NCBI GenBank assembly: GCA_014803435.1
Contig: JACYFD010000007.1
Coordinates: forward strand, 62,001 to 126,000
From: Cellulosimicrobium terreum
GTDB lineage: Bacteria; Actinomycetota; Actinomycetes; Actinomycetales; Cellulomonadaceae
Length of the DNA stretch: 64,000 bases
Reading direction: 5' to 3'
The position numbers and the translations under genes were made by a program. Below are positions 26,704 to 36,319 of the stretch, piece by piece. Under the pieces are notes generated by a model. That model was not told the DNA's origin, made no database searches, and saw nothing but the letters and a program-made list of their open reading frames with translations. Position 1 is the stretch's first letter. Each line of letters starts with the position of its first letter.

Positions 26704-27435
26704 ATGGCACCACGCGGCGAGGATGCACGGGGCGAGCTCGCGGAGGTCCGCGCCCTGCCCGACGGCTCGTCCGGCCCGGACGGTCTCACACCACGTCAGC
26801 GCCTGGTGCTCGACACCATCCGCGCCTGCGTGGAGCAGCGCGGCTACCCGCCGAGCATGCGAGAGATCGGCGAGGCCGTCGGCCTGACCAGCCCGTCGTC
26901 GGTCAAGCACCAGCTGACGACGCTCGAGCGCAAGGGCTACCTGCGCCGGGACCCCAACCGGCCACGCGCGATCGAGGTCGTCCAGCCCGACACCTCGCGA
27001 CACGCCGCGCCGCACGTCGTACGCGGGCCGGACCGGGTGGAGCACGACGAGGCGCACCCCGTCCCGTCGTACGTCCCGGTCGTCGGCCGCATCGCGGCAG
27101 GCGGACCGATCCTCGCGGAGCAGGTCGTCGAGGACGTCTTCCCGCTCCCGCGCCAGCTCGTCGGCGACGGCGAGCTCTTCCTGCTGCGCGTCCAGGGGGA
27201 CTCGATGGTCGACGCCGCGATCTGCGACGGCGACTGGGTCGTCGTCCGGCGTCAGAACGTCGCGGAGAACGGCGAGATCGTCGCGGCGATGCTGGACGGC
27301 GAGGCGACCGTGAAGACGTTCAAGCGCGTCGACAAGCACGTGTGGCTGATGCCTCACAACCCCGCGTACACCCCGATCGCCGGCGACGACGCCCAGGTGC
27401 TCGGCAGGGTGGTCTCGGTCCTGCGCAGCCTCTGA
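26704..27435 (+). CDS. lexA: SOS repressor LexA (243 aa)
   Basis: Represses DNA-damage genes and self-cleaves when RecA filaments form. The winged-helix DNA-binding domain has [34 protein letters not shown] (about 28-61). The cleavage site is Ala132-Gly133 in GRIAAGGP. The catalytic pair is Ser167 (GDSMVD) and Lys204 (ATVKTF), 37 residues apart as in E. coli. The ATG at 26704 follows GGCGGAG. About 25 residues ahead of the DNA-binding domain are extra relative to E. coli, as in other actinobacteria. The region upstream holds three LexA boxes, so it is autoregulated. Confidence 0.97.
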   Translation: MAPRGEDARGELAEVRALPDGSSGPDGLTPRQRLVLDTIRACVEQRGYPPSMREIGEAVGLTSPSSVKHQLTTLERKGYLRRDPNRPRAIEVVQPDTSRHAAPHVVRGPDRVEHDEAHPVPSYVPVVGRIAAGGPILAEQVVEDVFPLPRQLVGDGELFLLRVQGDSMVDAAICDGDWVVVRRQNVAENGEIVAAMLDGEATVKTFKRVDKHVWLMPHNPAYTPIAGDDAQVLGRVVSVLRSL

Positions 27436-27456
27436 CGCGCGTCAGAGGCTGCGCAG
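27421..27456. terminator. Terminator palindrome spanning the lexA stop codon
   Basis: A perfect 16-bp inverted repeat (27421-27436 and 27441-27456) has a 4-nt loop (GCGC). The lexA stop TGA at 27433-27435 is inside the left arm, and the convergent ldh gene ends 5 bp beyond the right arm. It probably terminates both genes, with the last four lexA codons built into the stem. Confidence 0.88.
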
Positions 27457-27460
27457 GATC

Positions 27461-28468
27461 TCAGATCCCGAAACGTGCGGCAACCGAACGCAGCGAGTCC
27501 GCCGAGGCCCGCAGCCCGGCGAGCTCCGCATCGTCGAGCGGCAGCTCGACACGCTCGGTGCAGCCGCGGCGGTCGACGAGGGACGGCAGCGACAGGCACA
27601 CGTCGTCGATCCCGTACAGCCCCTGGACCAGCGAGGAGACCGGGAGGATCCGGTGCTCGTCCCCGAGGACCGCCTCGATGATGCGCGTCCCGGCCAGCCC
27701 TACCGCATAGTTCGTCGCACCCTTGCCCTCGATGATGCGGTAGGCCGACTGCACCACCTCGCGCGCGATCTCCGCGCGCGAGTCGGCCGTCAACGCCGGC
27801 TGACCGGCGAGGCCAGACCACTCGAGCAGGGGCACGCCGCCGATCGTCGCGGAGCTCCACAACGGGATCTCGCTGTCCCCGTGCTCCCCCGCGATGTACG
27901 CGTGCACGTTCTGGACGGCGACGCCGCAGTGCTGGGCGACGAGGAAACGAAGCCTCGAGGAGTCGAGCACCGTGCCGCTGCCGAACAGCTGCTGCGGTGG
28001 CAGGCCGGAGAACTTCAGCGCCGCGTAGGTGACGATGTCGACCGGGTTCGTGATCATGACGTACACCGCGTCCGGCGCGACCTCGACGAGCCCCGGCAGG
28101 ATGGTGCGCACCAGGTTGATGGTCCCCTCGGCGAGGTCCAGGCGCGTCTGGCCCGGCTTCTGCTTCGCCCCCGCGGTCACCACCACGACGTCCGCATCGG
28201 CACACACGGCGACGTCGTCCGACCCTTCGACCCGTGCTGCCGGCATGAACTGGATGCCGTGCTGCAGATCGAGCACCTCGGCGTCCACCTTGGCCCGGTT
28301 GATGTCCAGCATCGCGACGGTGCGCGCCGCACCTCGCATGAGCGAGGCGTAGGCGAGCGTCGACCCGACGGCCCCCGCGCCGACGATCGCGAGCTTCGTC
28401 GTCCGGCGGCCGCTGGGCCGCGCCGAGTCCCCGGCGATCGTCCCGGCATCGGTCCAGGTGTCCGTCAT
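27461..28468 (-). CDS. ldh: L-lactate dehydrogenase (335 aa)
   Basis: NAD-dependent reduction of pyruvate to L-lactate. The dinucleotide motif GAGAVG is at 30-35. The substrate loop has AGAKQKPGQTRLDL with the LDH-specific Gln103 and an Arg at 109. The catalytic Asp/Arg pair is in VLDSSRLR, and the proton relay His196 is in GEHGDSE. Malate dehydrogenases carry Arg at the Gln103 position, so LDH is the better call. About 22 extra residues precede the core. It lies 27 bp downstream of the DinG-like gene on the same strand. Confidence 0.95.
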   Translation of the reverse strand: MTDTWTDAGTIAGDSARPSGRRTTKLAIVGAGAVGSTLAYASLMRGAARTVAMLDINRAKVDAEVLDLQHGIQFMPAARVEGSDDVAVCADADVVVVTAGAKQKPGQTRLDLAEGTINLVRTILPGLVEVAPDAVYVMITNPVDIVTYAALKFSGLPPQQLFGSGTVLDSSRLRFLVAQHCGVAVQNVHAYIAGEHGDSEIPLWSSATIGGVPLLEWSGLAGQPALTADSRAEIAREVVQSAYRIIEGKGATNYAVGLAGTRIIEAVLGDEHRILPVSSLVQGLYGIDDVCLSLPSLVDRRGCTERVELPLDDAELAGLRASADSLRSVAARFGI

Positions 28469-28495
28469 GTCGCCTCCGAGTCGTGGTCCGTCGCC

Positions 28496-30598
28496 TCAGC
28501 CTAGGGTGGCCAGGCGGCGGAGCGCAGCCGCAGCGACCTCACGGTCCGTCGTCTGCCAGAACCCGGGCATCGAACGCGTGAGGAACGCGCCGTAGCGGGC
28601 GGTGACGAGGCGAGGGTCGAGCACCGCGACCACGCCGCGGTCCGTCGTCGTCCGCACGAGGCGCCCGGCGCCCTGGGCCAGGAGGAGTGCCGCGTGGGTC
28701 GCGGCGACCTGCATGAACCCGTTCCCCCCGGCCTGCTCGACCGCCCGCGCGCGGGCGGACTTCACCGGGTCGTCCGGTCTCGGGAACGGGATCCGGTCGA
28801 TGAGCACGAGCTGGCACGACGGCCCGGGCACGTCGACGCCCTGCCAGAGCGAGAGCGTGCCGAACAGGCAGGTCGCCGGGTCCGCCGCGAACTCGCGCAC
28901 GAGGGTGGGCAGCTGGTCGTCCCCCTGGCACAGGACTGGCATGTCCAGTCGTTCACGCATCGCCTCCGCCGCCGCGACCGCTGCCCGGCGGGAGGAGAAG
29001 AGCCCGAGCGTCCGCCCGCCCGCCGCCTCGATGAGCGCCGCGATCTCGTCGAGCTGGTTCTTGGTCGCGGCGTCGCGCCCCGGCGTGGGCAATCCCTTCG
29101 CGACGTAGAGGATGCCCTGGCGGGCGTAGTCGAACGGGCTCCCGACGTCGAGCCCCTTCCACGCCGGCGACGGCTCCTCGTCGCTGCCCTGCGCACCGAG
29201 CCCGAAGGTACGGGCCACGGGCTCGAACGTCCCGCCCAGGGCGAGCGTCGCGGACGTGAACACGCCCGTCCGCTCGGCGAGCAGGTGGGTGCGGATGAGG
29301 CCCGCGACGCCGAGCGGTGCTGCGTGCAGACGGCTCGCCCCCTCACCGAACCGGTCCGCCGTCCACCCGCCCTCACCCGGACGCGAGCACCACAGGACGT
29401 CGTGACCCGTCGGGTCGGCCGCCATCCGCTCGGCGACCTCGAAGAGCTGGAGCATGGCGGACTGAGCCATCTTGAGCCCCGTGTCGGGCGTCGCGGGCTT
29501 CGTCACCCCGGTCTCCGGCTTCAGCCGGCTCAGCACCTCGCGCGCGGCGTCGCGCACGGCCGCGACGGCCTCGCGCGCGCCGTCGGGCAGGCCGGCGGGG
29601 AAGCGCTCCGCGGGCAGGGCGCCGACGACCGTCCCGAACGCCTGGGACGCGGCGTCCAGCAGATCGGTCTGGGCACCGCCGTGCCGCCGCGCGAGCCGTG
29701 ACGCGCCCTCGATCGCCGGGACGGACAGGTCGACGGTGGCCGCGGCGGTCACCCGGTCGGCGAGCTCGTGCGCCTCGTCGACCACGAGCACGTCGTGCTC
29801 GGGCAGCACCCCGGGCGAACCGGTCGCCGCGATGCCGACCATCGCGTGGTTGGTGACGACGACGTCCGCCTCGCGCGCGGCGGCGCGGGCCCGGTCGGGG
29901 AAGCACTCCGACAGCAGGGGGCACTTCTGACCCAGGCACTCGAGCGCCGTGACCGACACCTGGCGCCACGCCTTGTCGCTCACGCCCGGCACGAGGTCGT
30001 CGCGGTCCCCCGTCGGGGTGTCGGCCGCCCACTCGCGCAGGCGCAGCACCTGCTCCCCGAGCGCGGCGGCGCCGCTCGCGGCACCTCGCGACGTGCCGAT
30101 CGCGGGGTGCTCGGCCGCTCCTGCGGCCTCCCCCGGCAGGTCGAACAACGTCGGTTCGTCGACGGGGTACCCGCCCGCGATCTTGTGCGCGCACAGGTAG
30201 TTGTGCCAGCCCTTGAGGAGCGCGATCCGCGCGGGTCGCGGCAGCCGGGACCCGATCGCGTCGGCGACGAGCGGGAGGTCGCGCGTGATGACCTGGCGCT
30301 GGAGCGCGAGGGTGGCCGTGGAGACGATGACGCGCTCGTCGGTGACGACCGCGTGCCGGACTGCCGGGACGAGGTAGCCGAGGGACTTGCCGGTACCGGT
30401 CCCCGCCTGGACGACCAGGTGCTCCCCCGACCCGACCGCCGCGGTGACCGCCTCCGCCATCTCGTGCTGGCCGTCGCGCCGGGCGCCCCCGAGCCGGGCG
30501 ACGGCGAGGTCGAGGAGCTCGTCGACACCCGGGACCGGCACGCTCACGGACGCCTCGGCCTCGGTCGGGCGGGGGGTCGAGGTCGAGGCGCGAGGCAC
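28496..30598 (-). CDS. DinG-like ATP-dependent 4Fe-4S helicase (700 aa)
   Basis: XPD/DinG-class SF2 DNA helicase. The Walker A is GTGTGKS (66-72) and the Walker B is DEAH (274-277). The four Cys that would hold a 4Fe-4S cluster are Cys136 (NYLC), Cys221, Cys226 and Cys232 (ALECLGQKCPLLSEC). C-terminal helicase motifs include FGTLSLWQGVDVPG and AQGAGRLVRTTTDRG. Such enzymes unwind damaged or structured DNA and R-loops. DinG is damage-inducible in E. coli, but no LexA box is visible upstream here. The next upstream gene on the strand is hflX after 69 bp. Confidence 0.93.
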   Translation of the reverse strand: MPRASTSTPRPTEAEASVSVPVPGVDELLDLAVARLGGARRDGQHEMAEAVTAAVGSGEHLVVQAGTGTGKSLGYLVPAVRHAVVTDERVIVSTATLALQRQVITRDLPLVADAIGSRLPRPARIALLKGWHNYLCAHKIAGGYPVDEPTLFDLPGEAAGAAEHPAIGTSRGAASGAAALGEQVLRLREWAADTPTGDRDDLVPGVSDKAWRQVSVTALECLGQKCPLLSECFPDRARAAAREADVVVTNHAMVGIAATGSPGVLPEHDVLVVDEAHELADRVTAAATVDLSVPAIEGASRLARRHGGAQTDLLDAASQAFGTVVGALPAERFPAGLPDGAREAVAAVRDAAREVLSRLKPETGVTKPATPDTGLKMAQSAMLQLFEVAERMAADPTGHDVLWCSRPGEGGWTADRFGEGASRLHAAPLGVAGLIRTHLLAERTGVFTSATLALGGTFEPVARTFGLGAQGSDEEPSPAWKGLDVGSPFDYARQGILYVAKGLPTPGRDAATKNQLDEIAALIEAAGGRTLGLFSSRRAAVAAAEAMRERLDMPVLCQGDDQLPTLVREFAADPATCLFGTLSLWQGVDVPGPSCQLVLIDRIPFPRPDDPVKSARARAVEQAGGNGFMQVAATHAALLLAQGAGRLVRTTTDRGVVAVLDPRLVTARYGAFLTRSMPGFWQTTDREVAAAALRRLATLG

Positions 30599-30667
30599 CC
30601 GCCGAGTCTACGGTCGGGCACCCACTGCCGCGGCGACCCCTGTGGACGCGTCGCCGCCCACGTCGCC

Positions 30668-32215
30668 TCAGGCCCCGGCGGCCGCCCCGGTGAGCTCGGC
30701 CGCGAGCGCCTGCGCGACCCGGCCCTGCAGCCGCGTGCCGTCGGGGGTGTGCTCCTCGTGGTCGATCTCACCCTCGGTGTGCACGCGGTGGACGAGGTCT
30801 CCGCGGGTGTAGGGCACGACGATGTCGATGGTGACGTCGGGCCGCGGGAGCTCGGCAGCGATCAGCTCGCGCAGCCTGTCGATGCCCTCCCCGGTGTGCG
30901 CGGAGACCACGATCGTCCGCCGCTCGCGGCCCCGGATCCGCGCGATCGTCTCGTCGTCGGCGAGGTCGGCCTTGTTGAGCACCACGACCTCGGGGACGTC
31001 CTCGACGCCAGGGATGTCGGCGAGCACGTGGCGCACCGCGGCGATCTGCCCCTCGGGGTCGGGGTGCGACGCGTCGACGACGTGGAGCAGCAGGTCTGCG
31101 TCGCCGACCTCCTCGAGCGTGGAGCGGAACGCCTCGACGAGCTGGTGCGGCAGTGCCCGCACGAACCCGACCGTGTCGGCGAGCGTGTAGACACGCCCGT
31201 CCTCGGTGCGGGTGCGGCGGACCGTCGGGTCGAGGGTCGCGAAGAGCGCGTTCTCGACGAGGACGCCCGCACCCGTGATCGCGTTGAGCAGGCTGGACTT
31301 GCCCGCGTTGGTGTAGCCGGCGATGGCGACGGACGGGATCGCGTGCCGCTTGCGCGACGACCGCTTCGTCTCGCGACCGGGTGCCATCGCGTCGATCTCG
31401 CGGCGCAGCTTGGCCATGCGGTTGCGGATGCGGCGGCGGTCGAGCTCGATCTTCGTCTCACCCGGGCCACGCGAGCCCATGCCGGCACCTGCGCCACCGA
31501 CCTGGCCACCGGCCTGGCGGGACATCGAGTCGCCCCATCCGCGCAGGCGCGGCAGGAGGTACTCGAGCTGGGCGAGCTCGACCTGGGCCTTGCCCTCCCG
31601 GGACTTGGCGTGCTGGGCGAAGATGTCGAGGATCAGCGCGGTCCGGTCGATCACCTTGACCTTGACGATGTCCTCGAGCGCGCGACGCTGCGACGGTGCG
31701 AGCTCGCCGTCGACGACGACCGTGTCCGCACCGCTCGCGGACACGACACCGGCCAGCTCGGCAGCCTTGCCGGAGCCGAGATAGGTGCCCGGGTCCGGCT
31801 TCGCACGGCGCTGGACGATCCCGTCGAGCACCTGGGAGCCCGCGGTCTCGGCGAGCGCCGCGAGCTCGCGCAGAGAGATCTCCGCCTCCTGCGCCGACGC
31901 GGGGGCGCCGTCCTCGCGCGGGTCGCGACTCGAGCTCCACATCCCGACGAGCACGACCTTCTCGAGACGCAGCTGGCGGTACTCGACCTCGGTGACGTCC
32001 TGGAGCTCGGTCGACAGACCGACGACGCGGCGCAGCGCGGTGCGCTCGTCGAGCTCGAGCTGCTCGCCGTCGTGCACGGCGTGGACGGTGCCGCCCTCGG
32101 CACGCGCGGTACCCGCCCGAGCGAGGACCCGCGCCACGACGTCGTTCGCGATGTCCCGCGCCGCGCCGTCCGACCCCTGGGGAGTCGTGGTGGGGTTCGT
32201 CGGGGTCTGGGTCAT
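30668..32215 (-). CDS. hflX: GTPase HflX (515 aa)
   Basis: Ribosome-splitting and ribosome-rescue GTPase. The N-terminal domain has LLGKAAELAGVV-type sequence (YLGSGKAAELAG) and a glycine-rich stretch RGWGDSMSRQAGGQVGGAGAG that precedes the GTPase domain. The G motifs are GYTNAGKSSLLN, DTVGFVRALPHQLVEAF and NKADL. ATG 32215 opens with an Asn/Thr/Pro-rich leader of about 20 residues. It is the standard neighbour of dapF and miaA. It probably starts a transcript that reads into the DinG-like gene. Confidence 0.96.
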   Translation of the reverse strand: MTQTPTNPTTTPQGSDGAARDIANDVVARVLARAGTARAEGGTVHAVHDGEQLELDERTALRRVVGLSTELQDVTEVEYRQLRLEKVVLVGMWSSSRDPREDGAPASAQEAEISLRELAALAETAGSQVLDGIVQRRAKPDPGTYLGSGKAAELAGVVSASGADTVVVDGELAPSQRRALEDIVKVKVIDRTALILDIFAQHAKSREGKAQVELAQLEYLLPRLRGWGDSMSRQAGGQVGGAGAGMGSRGPGETKIELDRRRIRNRMAKLRREIDAMAPGRETKRSSRKRHAIPSVAIAGYTNAGKSSLLNAITGAGVLVENALFATLDPTVRRTRTEDGRVYTLADTVGFVRALPHQLVEAFRSTLEEVGDADLLLHVVDASHPDPEGQIAAVRHVLADIPGVEDVPEVVVLNKADLADDETIARIRGRERRTIVVSAHTGEGIDRLRELIAAELPRPDVTIDIVVPYTRGDLVHRVHTEGEIDHEEHTPDGTRLQGRVAQALAAELTGAAAGA

Positions 32216-32330
32216 GTGCCGCCTCTCGTCGTCGTCCGGGCGCACCCGCGCCCGCCGTTGGAACAAGCGTGGCACGGATTTTCGTCCCGGAGCCACCGCA
32301 ATTCGAGGTGGGCACGTAGGATCTCGCGTC

Positions 32331-32957
32331 GTGAGCGACGAGCCAGAGCACTACTTCACCGCCCAGCCGGCGTCCGCCGCAGAGCGCCGCACCCTCGCGG
32401 TCCGCCTCGCCGGCCGTGACGTCGAGGTCGAGGTCGCCTCGGGCATCTTCTCCCCCGGTCGGCTCGACCTCGGCACGCAGGTGCTGCTGCGCAGCGTCCC
32501 GCCGCTCGACGGCTCCGTCGCCACCCACCTGCTCGACCTCGGCTGCGGGTGGGGACCGGTCGCGCTGACGATGGCACTCGAAGCGCCCGACGCGACGGTG
32601 TGGGCCGTGGACGTCAACCAGCGTGCGCTGGACCTCGTCCGGCGCAACGCCGAGCGGCTCGGGCTGGGCGGCGTGCGCGCCGTGACCCCCGACGAGGTGC
32701 CCGACGACGTCGCGTTCGGGGCGCTGTGGTCGAACCCTCCGATCCGGGTGGGCAAGGAGACGCTGCACGGGATGCTCCTGCACTGGCTCCCGCGGCTCGC
32801 GCCGGGCGCCGTCGCGCACCTGGTCGTGCAGCGCAACCTCGGCGCGGACTCGTTGCAGCGCTGGCTCGACGAGCACCTGCCGCCGGTGCTGCCCGGCGCC
32901 CGGGTCGAGCGCGCGGCGAGCGCGAAGGGTTTCCGCGTCCTGCGCGTCAGCGCGTGA
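32331..32957 (+). CDS. RsmC-like class I methyltransferase (208 aa)
   Basis: SAM-dependent methyltransferase of the MTS (small-domain) type, related to the 16S rRNA G1207 enzyme. The N-terminus HYFTAQPASAAERRTLAVRLAGRDVEVEVASGIFSPGRLDLGTQVLL is the family signature. The SAM motif DLGCGWGPVALTMA and the catalytic NPPIR follow. It lacks the E. coli RsmC N-terminal duplicate domain, so it is a single-domain form. The GTG start 32331 is at the end of a GCGTCGTG stretch. Its 3' end overlaps dapF by 11 bp tail-to-tail. Confidence 0.92.
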   Translation: MSDEPEHYFTAQPASAAERRTLAVRLAGRDVEVEVASGIFSPGRLDLGTQVLLRSVPPLDGSVATHLLDLGCGWGPVALTMALEAPDATVWAVDVNQRALDLVRRNAERLGLGGVRAVTPDEVPDDVAFGALWSNPPIRVGKETLHGMLLHWLPRLAPGAVAHLVVQRNLGADSLQRWLDEHLPPVLPGARVERAASAKGFRVLRVSA

Positions 32958-33987
32958 CGGTCGCTTCGCCCGGGAGCGGGACCGGGACGGGGCCGTCCGC
33001 CGGGTCCGCCTGGTCCGGCGCGGACCCGGGCTCGACCGCCACCGGGGCGTTCTTGCCCACGGAGCTGCCGACCGCGCCGGTGAGCGCCTCCAGGTCGATC
33101 TCACCGGAGTAGACGAGCACGGCCGGTCCGGCCAGCTCGACGCGGTCCCCGAGCGCCCGCACGCGCACGGTCCCGCCCGGGACGTCGACGAGCCAGGTGT
33201 CCGGCGAGCCGGGTCCGCCCCAGACCCGGACCGCGAGCGCAGCGGCGCACGCGCCCGTCCCGCAGGACGGCGTCTCCCCCACACCGCGCTCGTGGACGCG
33301 CATCCGGACCCTCCCGACGACGGTGCCGTCGTCGGCGACCGTCTCACCGAGCGGCACGACGAGCTCGACGTTGGTGCCGTGCGGCGGGGTCGGTTCGACG
33401 ACAGGTGCCCGGGACAGGTCCGCGTCCTCGAGCAGCTCCTCGCGCGCGAGAGCGAGCACGGTGTGCGGGTTGCCGAGGTCGACGTTCAGCGCGGGCCGGG
33501 GCACGTCCCACCCGTGCACGACGACGGCCGCGTCGTGGCCGTCGTCCAGCGCGGGCCGGCCACCGGGCAGGAACCACGGACCCATGTCGACGGCGTACCA
33601 GCCGTCCTGCTCCTTGCGTACCCGCTTGACGCCCGCGCGCGTCCCGACGGCGAGCTCGGCGCCGTCGTCGAGGCTCACGAGCCCCAGCCGCTCGGCGAAC
33701 GCGGCGAAGACCCGGACGCCGTTGCCGCACATCTCGGCGACGGACCCGTCCGCGTTGCGATAGTCCATGAACCAGATCGCGTGCGGGTCCTGCGCGAGCA
33801 CGGCCCGCGACTCGGGCACGTGCGCGGTGGGCACCAGCCGGATCACGCCGTCGCCGCCGATCCCGCCCCGCCGGTCGGCGAGGGCACGCACCAGCTCGGG
33901 GGTGAGGTCGAGCTCGCCCTTCGTGTCCGCGAGCAGCACGAAGTCGTTGCGGGTCCCGTGGCCCTTGCTGAACCGGGTGCGCGTCAT
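32947..33987 (-). CDS. dapF: Diaminopimelate epimerase (346 aa)
   Basis: Cofactor-free racemase that converts LL- to meso-diaminopimelate for lysine synthesis. The two active-site cysteines are Cys87 (EMCGNGVRVFAAF) and Cys242 (TPSCGTGACAAALAV). The N-terminal half begins KGHGTRNDFVLL and has GGIGGDGVIRL. The protein is longer than the usual 275-290 aa because of a Pro/Ala-rich C-terminal tail of about 40 residues. Because MurE looks non-DAP, this enzyme probably serves lysine biosynthesis only. Its ATG overlaps the miaA stop. Confidence 0.95.
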   Translation of the reverse strand: MTRTRFSKGHGTRNDFVLLADTKGELDLTPELVRALADRRGGIGGDGVIRLVPTAHVPESRAVLAQDPHAIWFMDYRNADGSVAEMCGNGVRVFAAFAERLGLVSLDDGAELAVGTRAGVKRVRKEQDGWYAVDMGPWFLPGGRPALDDGHDAAVVVHGWDVPRPALNVDLGNPHTVLALAREELLEDADLSRAPVVEPTPPHGTNVELVVPLGETVADDGTVVGRVRMRVHERGVGETPSCGTGACAAALAVRVWGGPGSPDTWLVDVPGGTVRVRALGDRVELAGPAVLVYSGEIDLEALTGAVGSSVGKNAPVAVEPGSAPDQADPADGPVPVPLPGEATVTR

Positions 33988-35012
33988 GAGCCCAGACTAC
34001 GACGGACCGGGCGCTCGGTGTCCGCTTCGTCCGCTGCCGCGAGCGCCCCGGCGTCGGCCGCGGACACGACCGCGAGCGCGTCGTCGAGGAGGGTGCCCGA
34101 CCGCGCGTCGAGCCAGTGCACCCGGGGGTCGCGGCCGAACCATCCCATCTGCTTGCGGGCGAGACGCCTCGTGCCGGCGGCTACCGCCTCGCGCGCCGCG
34201 TCCTCGGTGATCTCCCCGCGCAGGTGGGCCAGGACCTCCGCGTACCCGACCGCGCGGCGTGCCGTGCGCCCCATGCCGGCGGCGTCCAGCCCGCGCACCT
34301 CGTCGACGAGACCCTGGTCCCACATGTGCTCGACCCGGGTGCGGACGCGCTCGTCGAGGACGGCGCGGTCGCAGTCGAGGCCGATCTGCACGGTGGGGCG
34401 CACGTACTCCTGACGAGGCAGGTTCGCCGTGAAGGGCCGACCGGTCAGCTCGATCACCTCGAGGGCGCGTACGACGCGGCGCACGTTCGCCGGGCCGATG
34501 CTCGTCGCCGCGGCGGGGTCGAGCCGCGCGAGCTCGTCGTGCAGCACGCGCACGCCCTCGAGCTCGGCCCTCTCCTCGAGCGCGGCGCGCACCTGAGGAT
34601 CGGTGCCGGGGAACTCCATGTCGTCCAGCAGGGCGCGGACGTACAGCCCGGACCCGCCGACGACGACGGCGCGCGCGCCCCGCGCCGCGATCTCGTCGAG
34701 CGCGGTGCGTGCCTGCTCCTGGTAGCGCGCCACCGACGCGTCCTCGACGGGGTCGAGGACATCGAGCAGGTGGTGCGTCACCCCGCGGCGCGCCGAGAGC
34801 GGGACCTTGGCCGTGCCGACGTCCATGCCCCGGTACATCTGGTAGGCGTCGGCGTTCACCACCTCGGCCGGTGCGCCCGGCGCACCGAGGTGCTCGGCGA
34901 GGTCGAGCGCGAGGTCGGACTTCCCGGTCGCCGTCGGACCCACGACGGCGATCACGCACCCGCCGGCCGTGGTCGTCCCCGCTCCGCCGCCCTGGTCGCG
35001 CTCCGTCTCCAC
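33984..35012 (-). CDS. miaA: tRNA dimethylallyltransferase MiaA (342 aa)
   Basis: Adds the isopentenyl group to A37 of tRNAs reading UNN codons. The P-loop GPTATGKSDLA is at 25-35, followed by NADAYQMYRGMDVGTAKV and YVRALLDDMEFPGTDP. The substrate-binding region has RFDP-like and RTARRAVGYAEVLAHL. ATGA coupling to dapF suggests one transcript. The product is the substrate of MiaB (36868-38499), encoded close by on the same strand. Start ATG 35012 leaves about 18 poorly conserved residues. Confidence 0.95.
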   Translation of the reverse strand: METERDQGGGAGTTTAGGCVIAVVGPTATGKSDLALDLAEHLGAPGAPAEVVNADAYQMYRGMDVGTAKVPLSARRGVTHHLLDVLDPVEDASVARYQEQARTALDEIAARGARAVVVGGSGLYVRALLDDMEFPGTDPQVRAALEERAELEGVRVLHDELARLDPAAATSIGPANVRRVVRALEVIELTGRPFTANLPRQEYVRPTVQIGLDCDRAVLDERVRTRVEHMWDQGLVDEVRGLDAAGMGRTARRAVGYAEVLAHLRGEITEDAAREAVAAGTRRLARKQMGWFGRDPRVHWLDARSGTLLDDALAVVSAADAGALAAADEADTERPVRRSLGS

Positions 35013-35045
35013 CGGCGCAACGGTACCGGCCCGTCGCGGCGTCGC

Positions 35046-35648
35046 TCAGCGACCCGGGGCCGGGGTGCCCGCGTGCGCGGTGCGACGGCGGATGCTCCGC
35101 ACCGCACAGGTCAGGTCGCCGTCGCGCTCGGCCGAGACGTCCTGGACGACGTCCCGGGCCGGGTCGACGAAGCCCTCGACGAGCACCGCCGGTCCGGACG
35201 AGCGCGGGTCCTCGACGACGACGAGCCGGGCCCCCCGACGGCACAGCTCCTCGCCCAGCGCGGTGTGGGTCCCGTCGGTACCCGGGCAGGCACCGAGCTC
35301 CACGGTCTCGACCGGTCCCGTCCATCCCGCGCCCGCGAGCGCCATCAGGGCGACGGACGCCGCCGGCCCCGCCACGCGTGGCACGCCCGGCAGCGTCGCG
35401 GCCCGGCCCCAGGCGCCCTCGACCCACGTGTCGAGGACCCCCACGGCGGCGAGCGACGCCCGTGCGGGACCCCGCGCGTCGTGCGGTCCGGGCGCGACCA
35501 CCACGACCGTGCCGGGCTCCGCGTCCGCGACGAGCTCGCGCAGCGTCGCGACCACCGCCTCACGGGTGTCGCGCAGCACGGTCGCGCGTCCGGCGACACC
35601 GGGCACGAGCAGCGGGCTGCCGGGCAGGACGAGCGCGCGCAGGGTCAC
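35046..35648 (-). CDS. Class III extradiol dioxygenase-like protein (200 aa)
   Basis: Alanine-rich protein with weak similarity to the subunit-B domain of class III extradiol ring-cleavage enzymes. The phrases LVLPGSPLLVPGVAG, VVVAPGPHDARGPARASL, GWTGPVETVELGA and the C-terminal repeat of DGD are visible. The metal ligands of true dioxygenases are not evident, so catalysis is doubtful. Its place between miaA and the miaB side is conserved in actinobacteria. The GTG start 35648 has GCGCAGG upstream. No function is assigned with confidence. Confidence 0.7.
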   Translation of the reverse strand: MTLRALVLPGSPLLVPGVAGRATVLRDTREAVVATLRELVADAEPGTVVVVAPGPHDARGPARASLAAVGVLDTWVEGAWGRAATLPGVPRVAGPAASVALMALAGAGWTGPVETVELGACPGTDGTHTALGEELCRRGARLVVVEDPRSSGPAVLVEGFVDPARDVVQDVSAERDGDLTCAVRSIRRRTAHAGTPAPGR

Positions 35649-35707
35649 GTGCCCACGGTATCGGCCTGCGGCACGACGTCCCTGCCCGGCACGAGTACGG
35701 TGGACCC

Positions 35708-36319
35708 GTGAGGTTCTTCGGCGCGCAGGACGACGACGGGCGCGAGAGCGAGCCGGGCGGTGCACCCGACGGACGCTCCTCCGGCGGCCCGGGAGCGGGC
35801 ACGTCCGGGGACGACGCGTTGCAGTCGCAGGTCGAGGACCTGCTGGCGCGCGAGCTCGGGGGCGTGATCGCGACCGACGTCGTACGGACGCCCGCCCCGC
35901 TGGCGCTGGCCCGCGTCGTCGAGTGGATCACGGACAGCGGCTACAGCTACTTCGTCGACTCCGACGGCGACGTCGGCGGGCTGTGGCACGGACGGTTGTT
36001 CTACTTCCTGATGTTCGGCGGCCACGACGAGATCCTGCAGGTGCGCGGGCAGTGGAACCGCGATCTCGCGATCGAGCGCCTCGAGGAGATCCTCGAGTTC
36101 TGCAACGAGTGGAACGCGGACCGCATCTGGCCCAAGACGTACACGCGCGTGCGCGACAACGGCATGGTGCAGGTGTTCACCGAGGTGACCGTCGACCTCG
36201 AGCACGGCGCCACCGACGACCAGCTCGACCAGCTGCTCCAGTGCGGGCTGAGCACCGGGTCCATGTTCTTCGACGCGCTGGACGAGTACTACCCGGACCC
36301 GGCGAGGTCGGCGCCGTGA
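35708..36319 (+). CDS. YbjN domain-containing protein 1 (203 aa)
   Basis: The N-terminal 45 residues are Asp/Gly/Ser-rich and probably disordered. They precede a YbjN-type domain with the pattern ALARVVEWITDSGYSYFVDSDGDVGGLWHGRLFYFLMFG, which is characteristic of these short chaperone-like or regulatory domains. It ends EYYPDPARSAP. The function is unknown; YbjN overexpression in E. coli affects motility and stress genes. GTG 35708 is the start, and the gene overlaps the second YbjN gene by four bases. Confidence 0.85.
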   Translation: MRFFGAQDDDGRESEPGGAPDGRSSGGPGAGTSGDDALQSQVEDLLARELGGVIATDVVRTPAPLALARVVEWITDSGYSYFVDSDGDVGGLWHGRLFYFLMFGGHDEILQVRGQWNRDLAIERLEEILEFCNEWNADRIWPKTYTRVRDNGMVQVFTEVTVDLEHGATDDQLDQLLQCGLSTGSMFFDALDEYYPDPARSAP

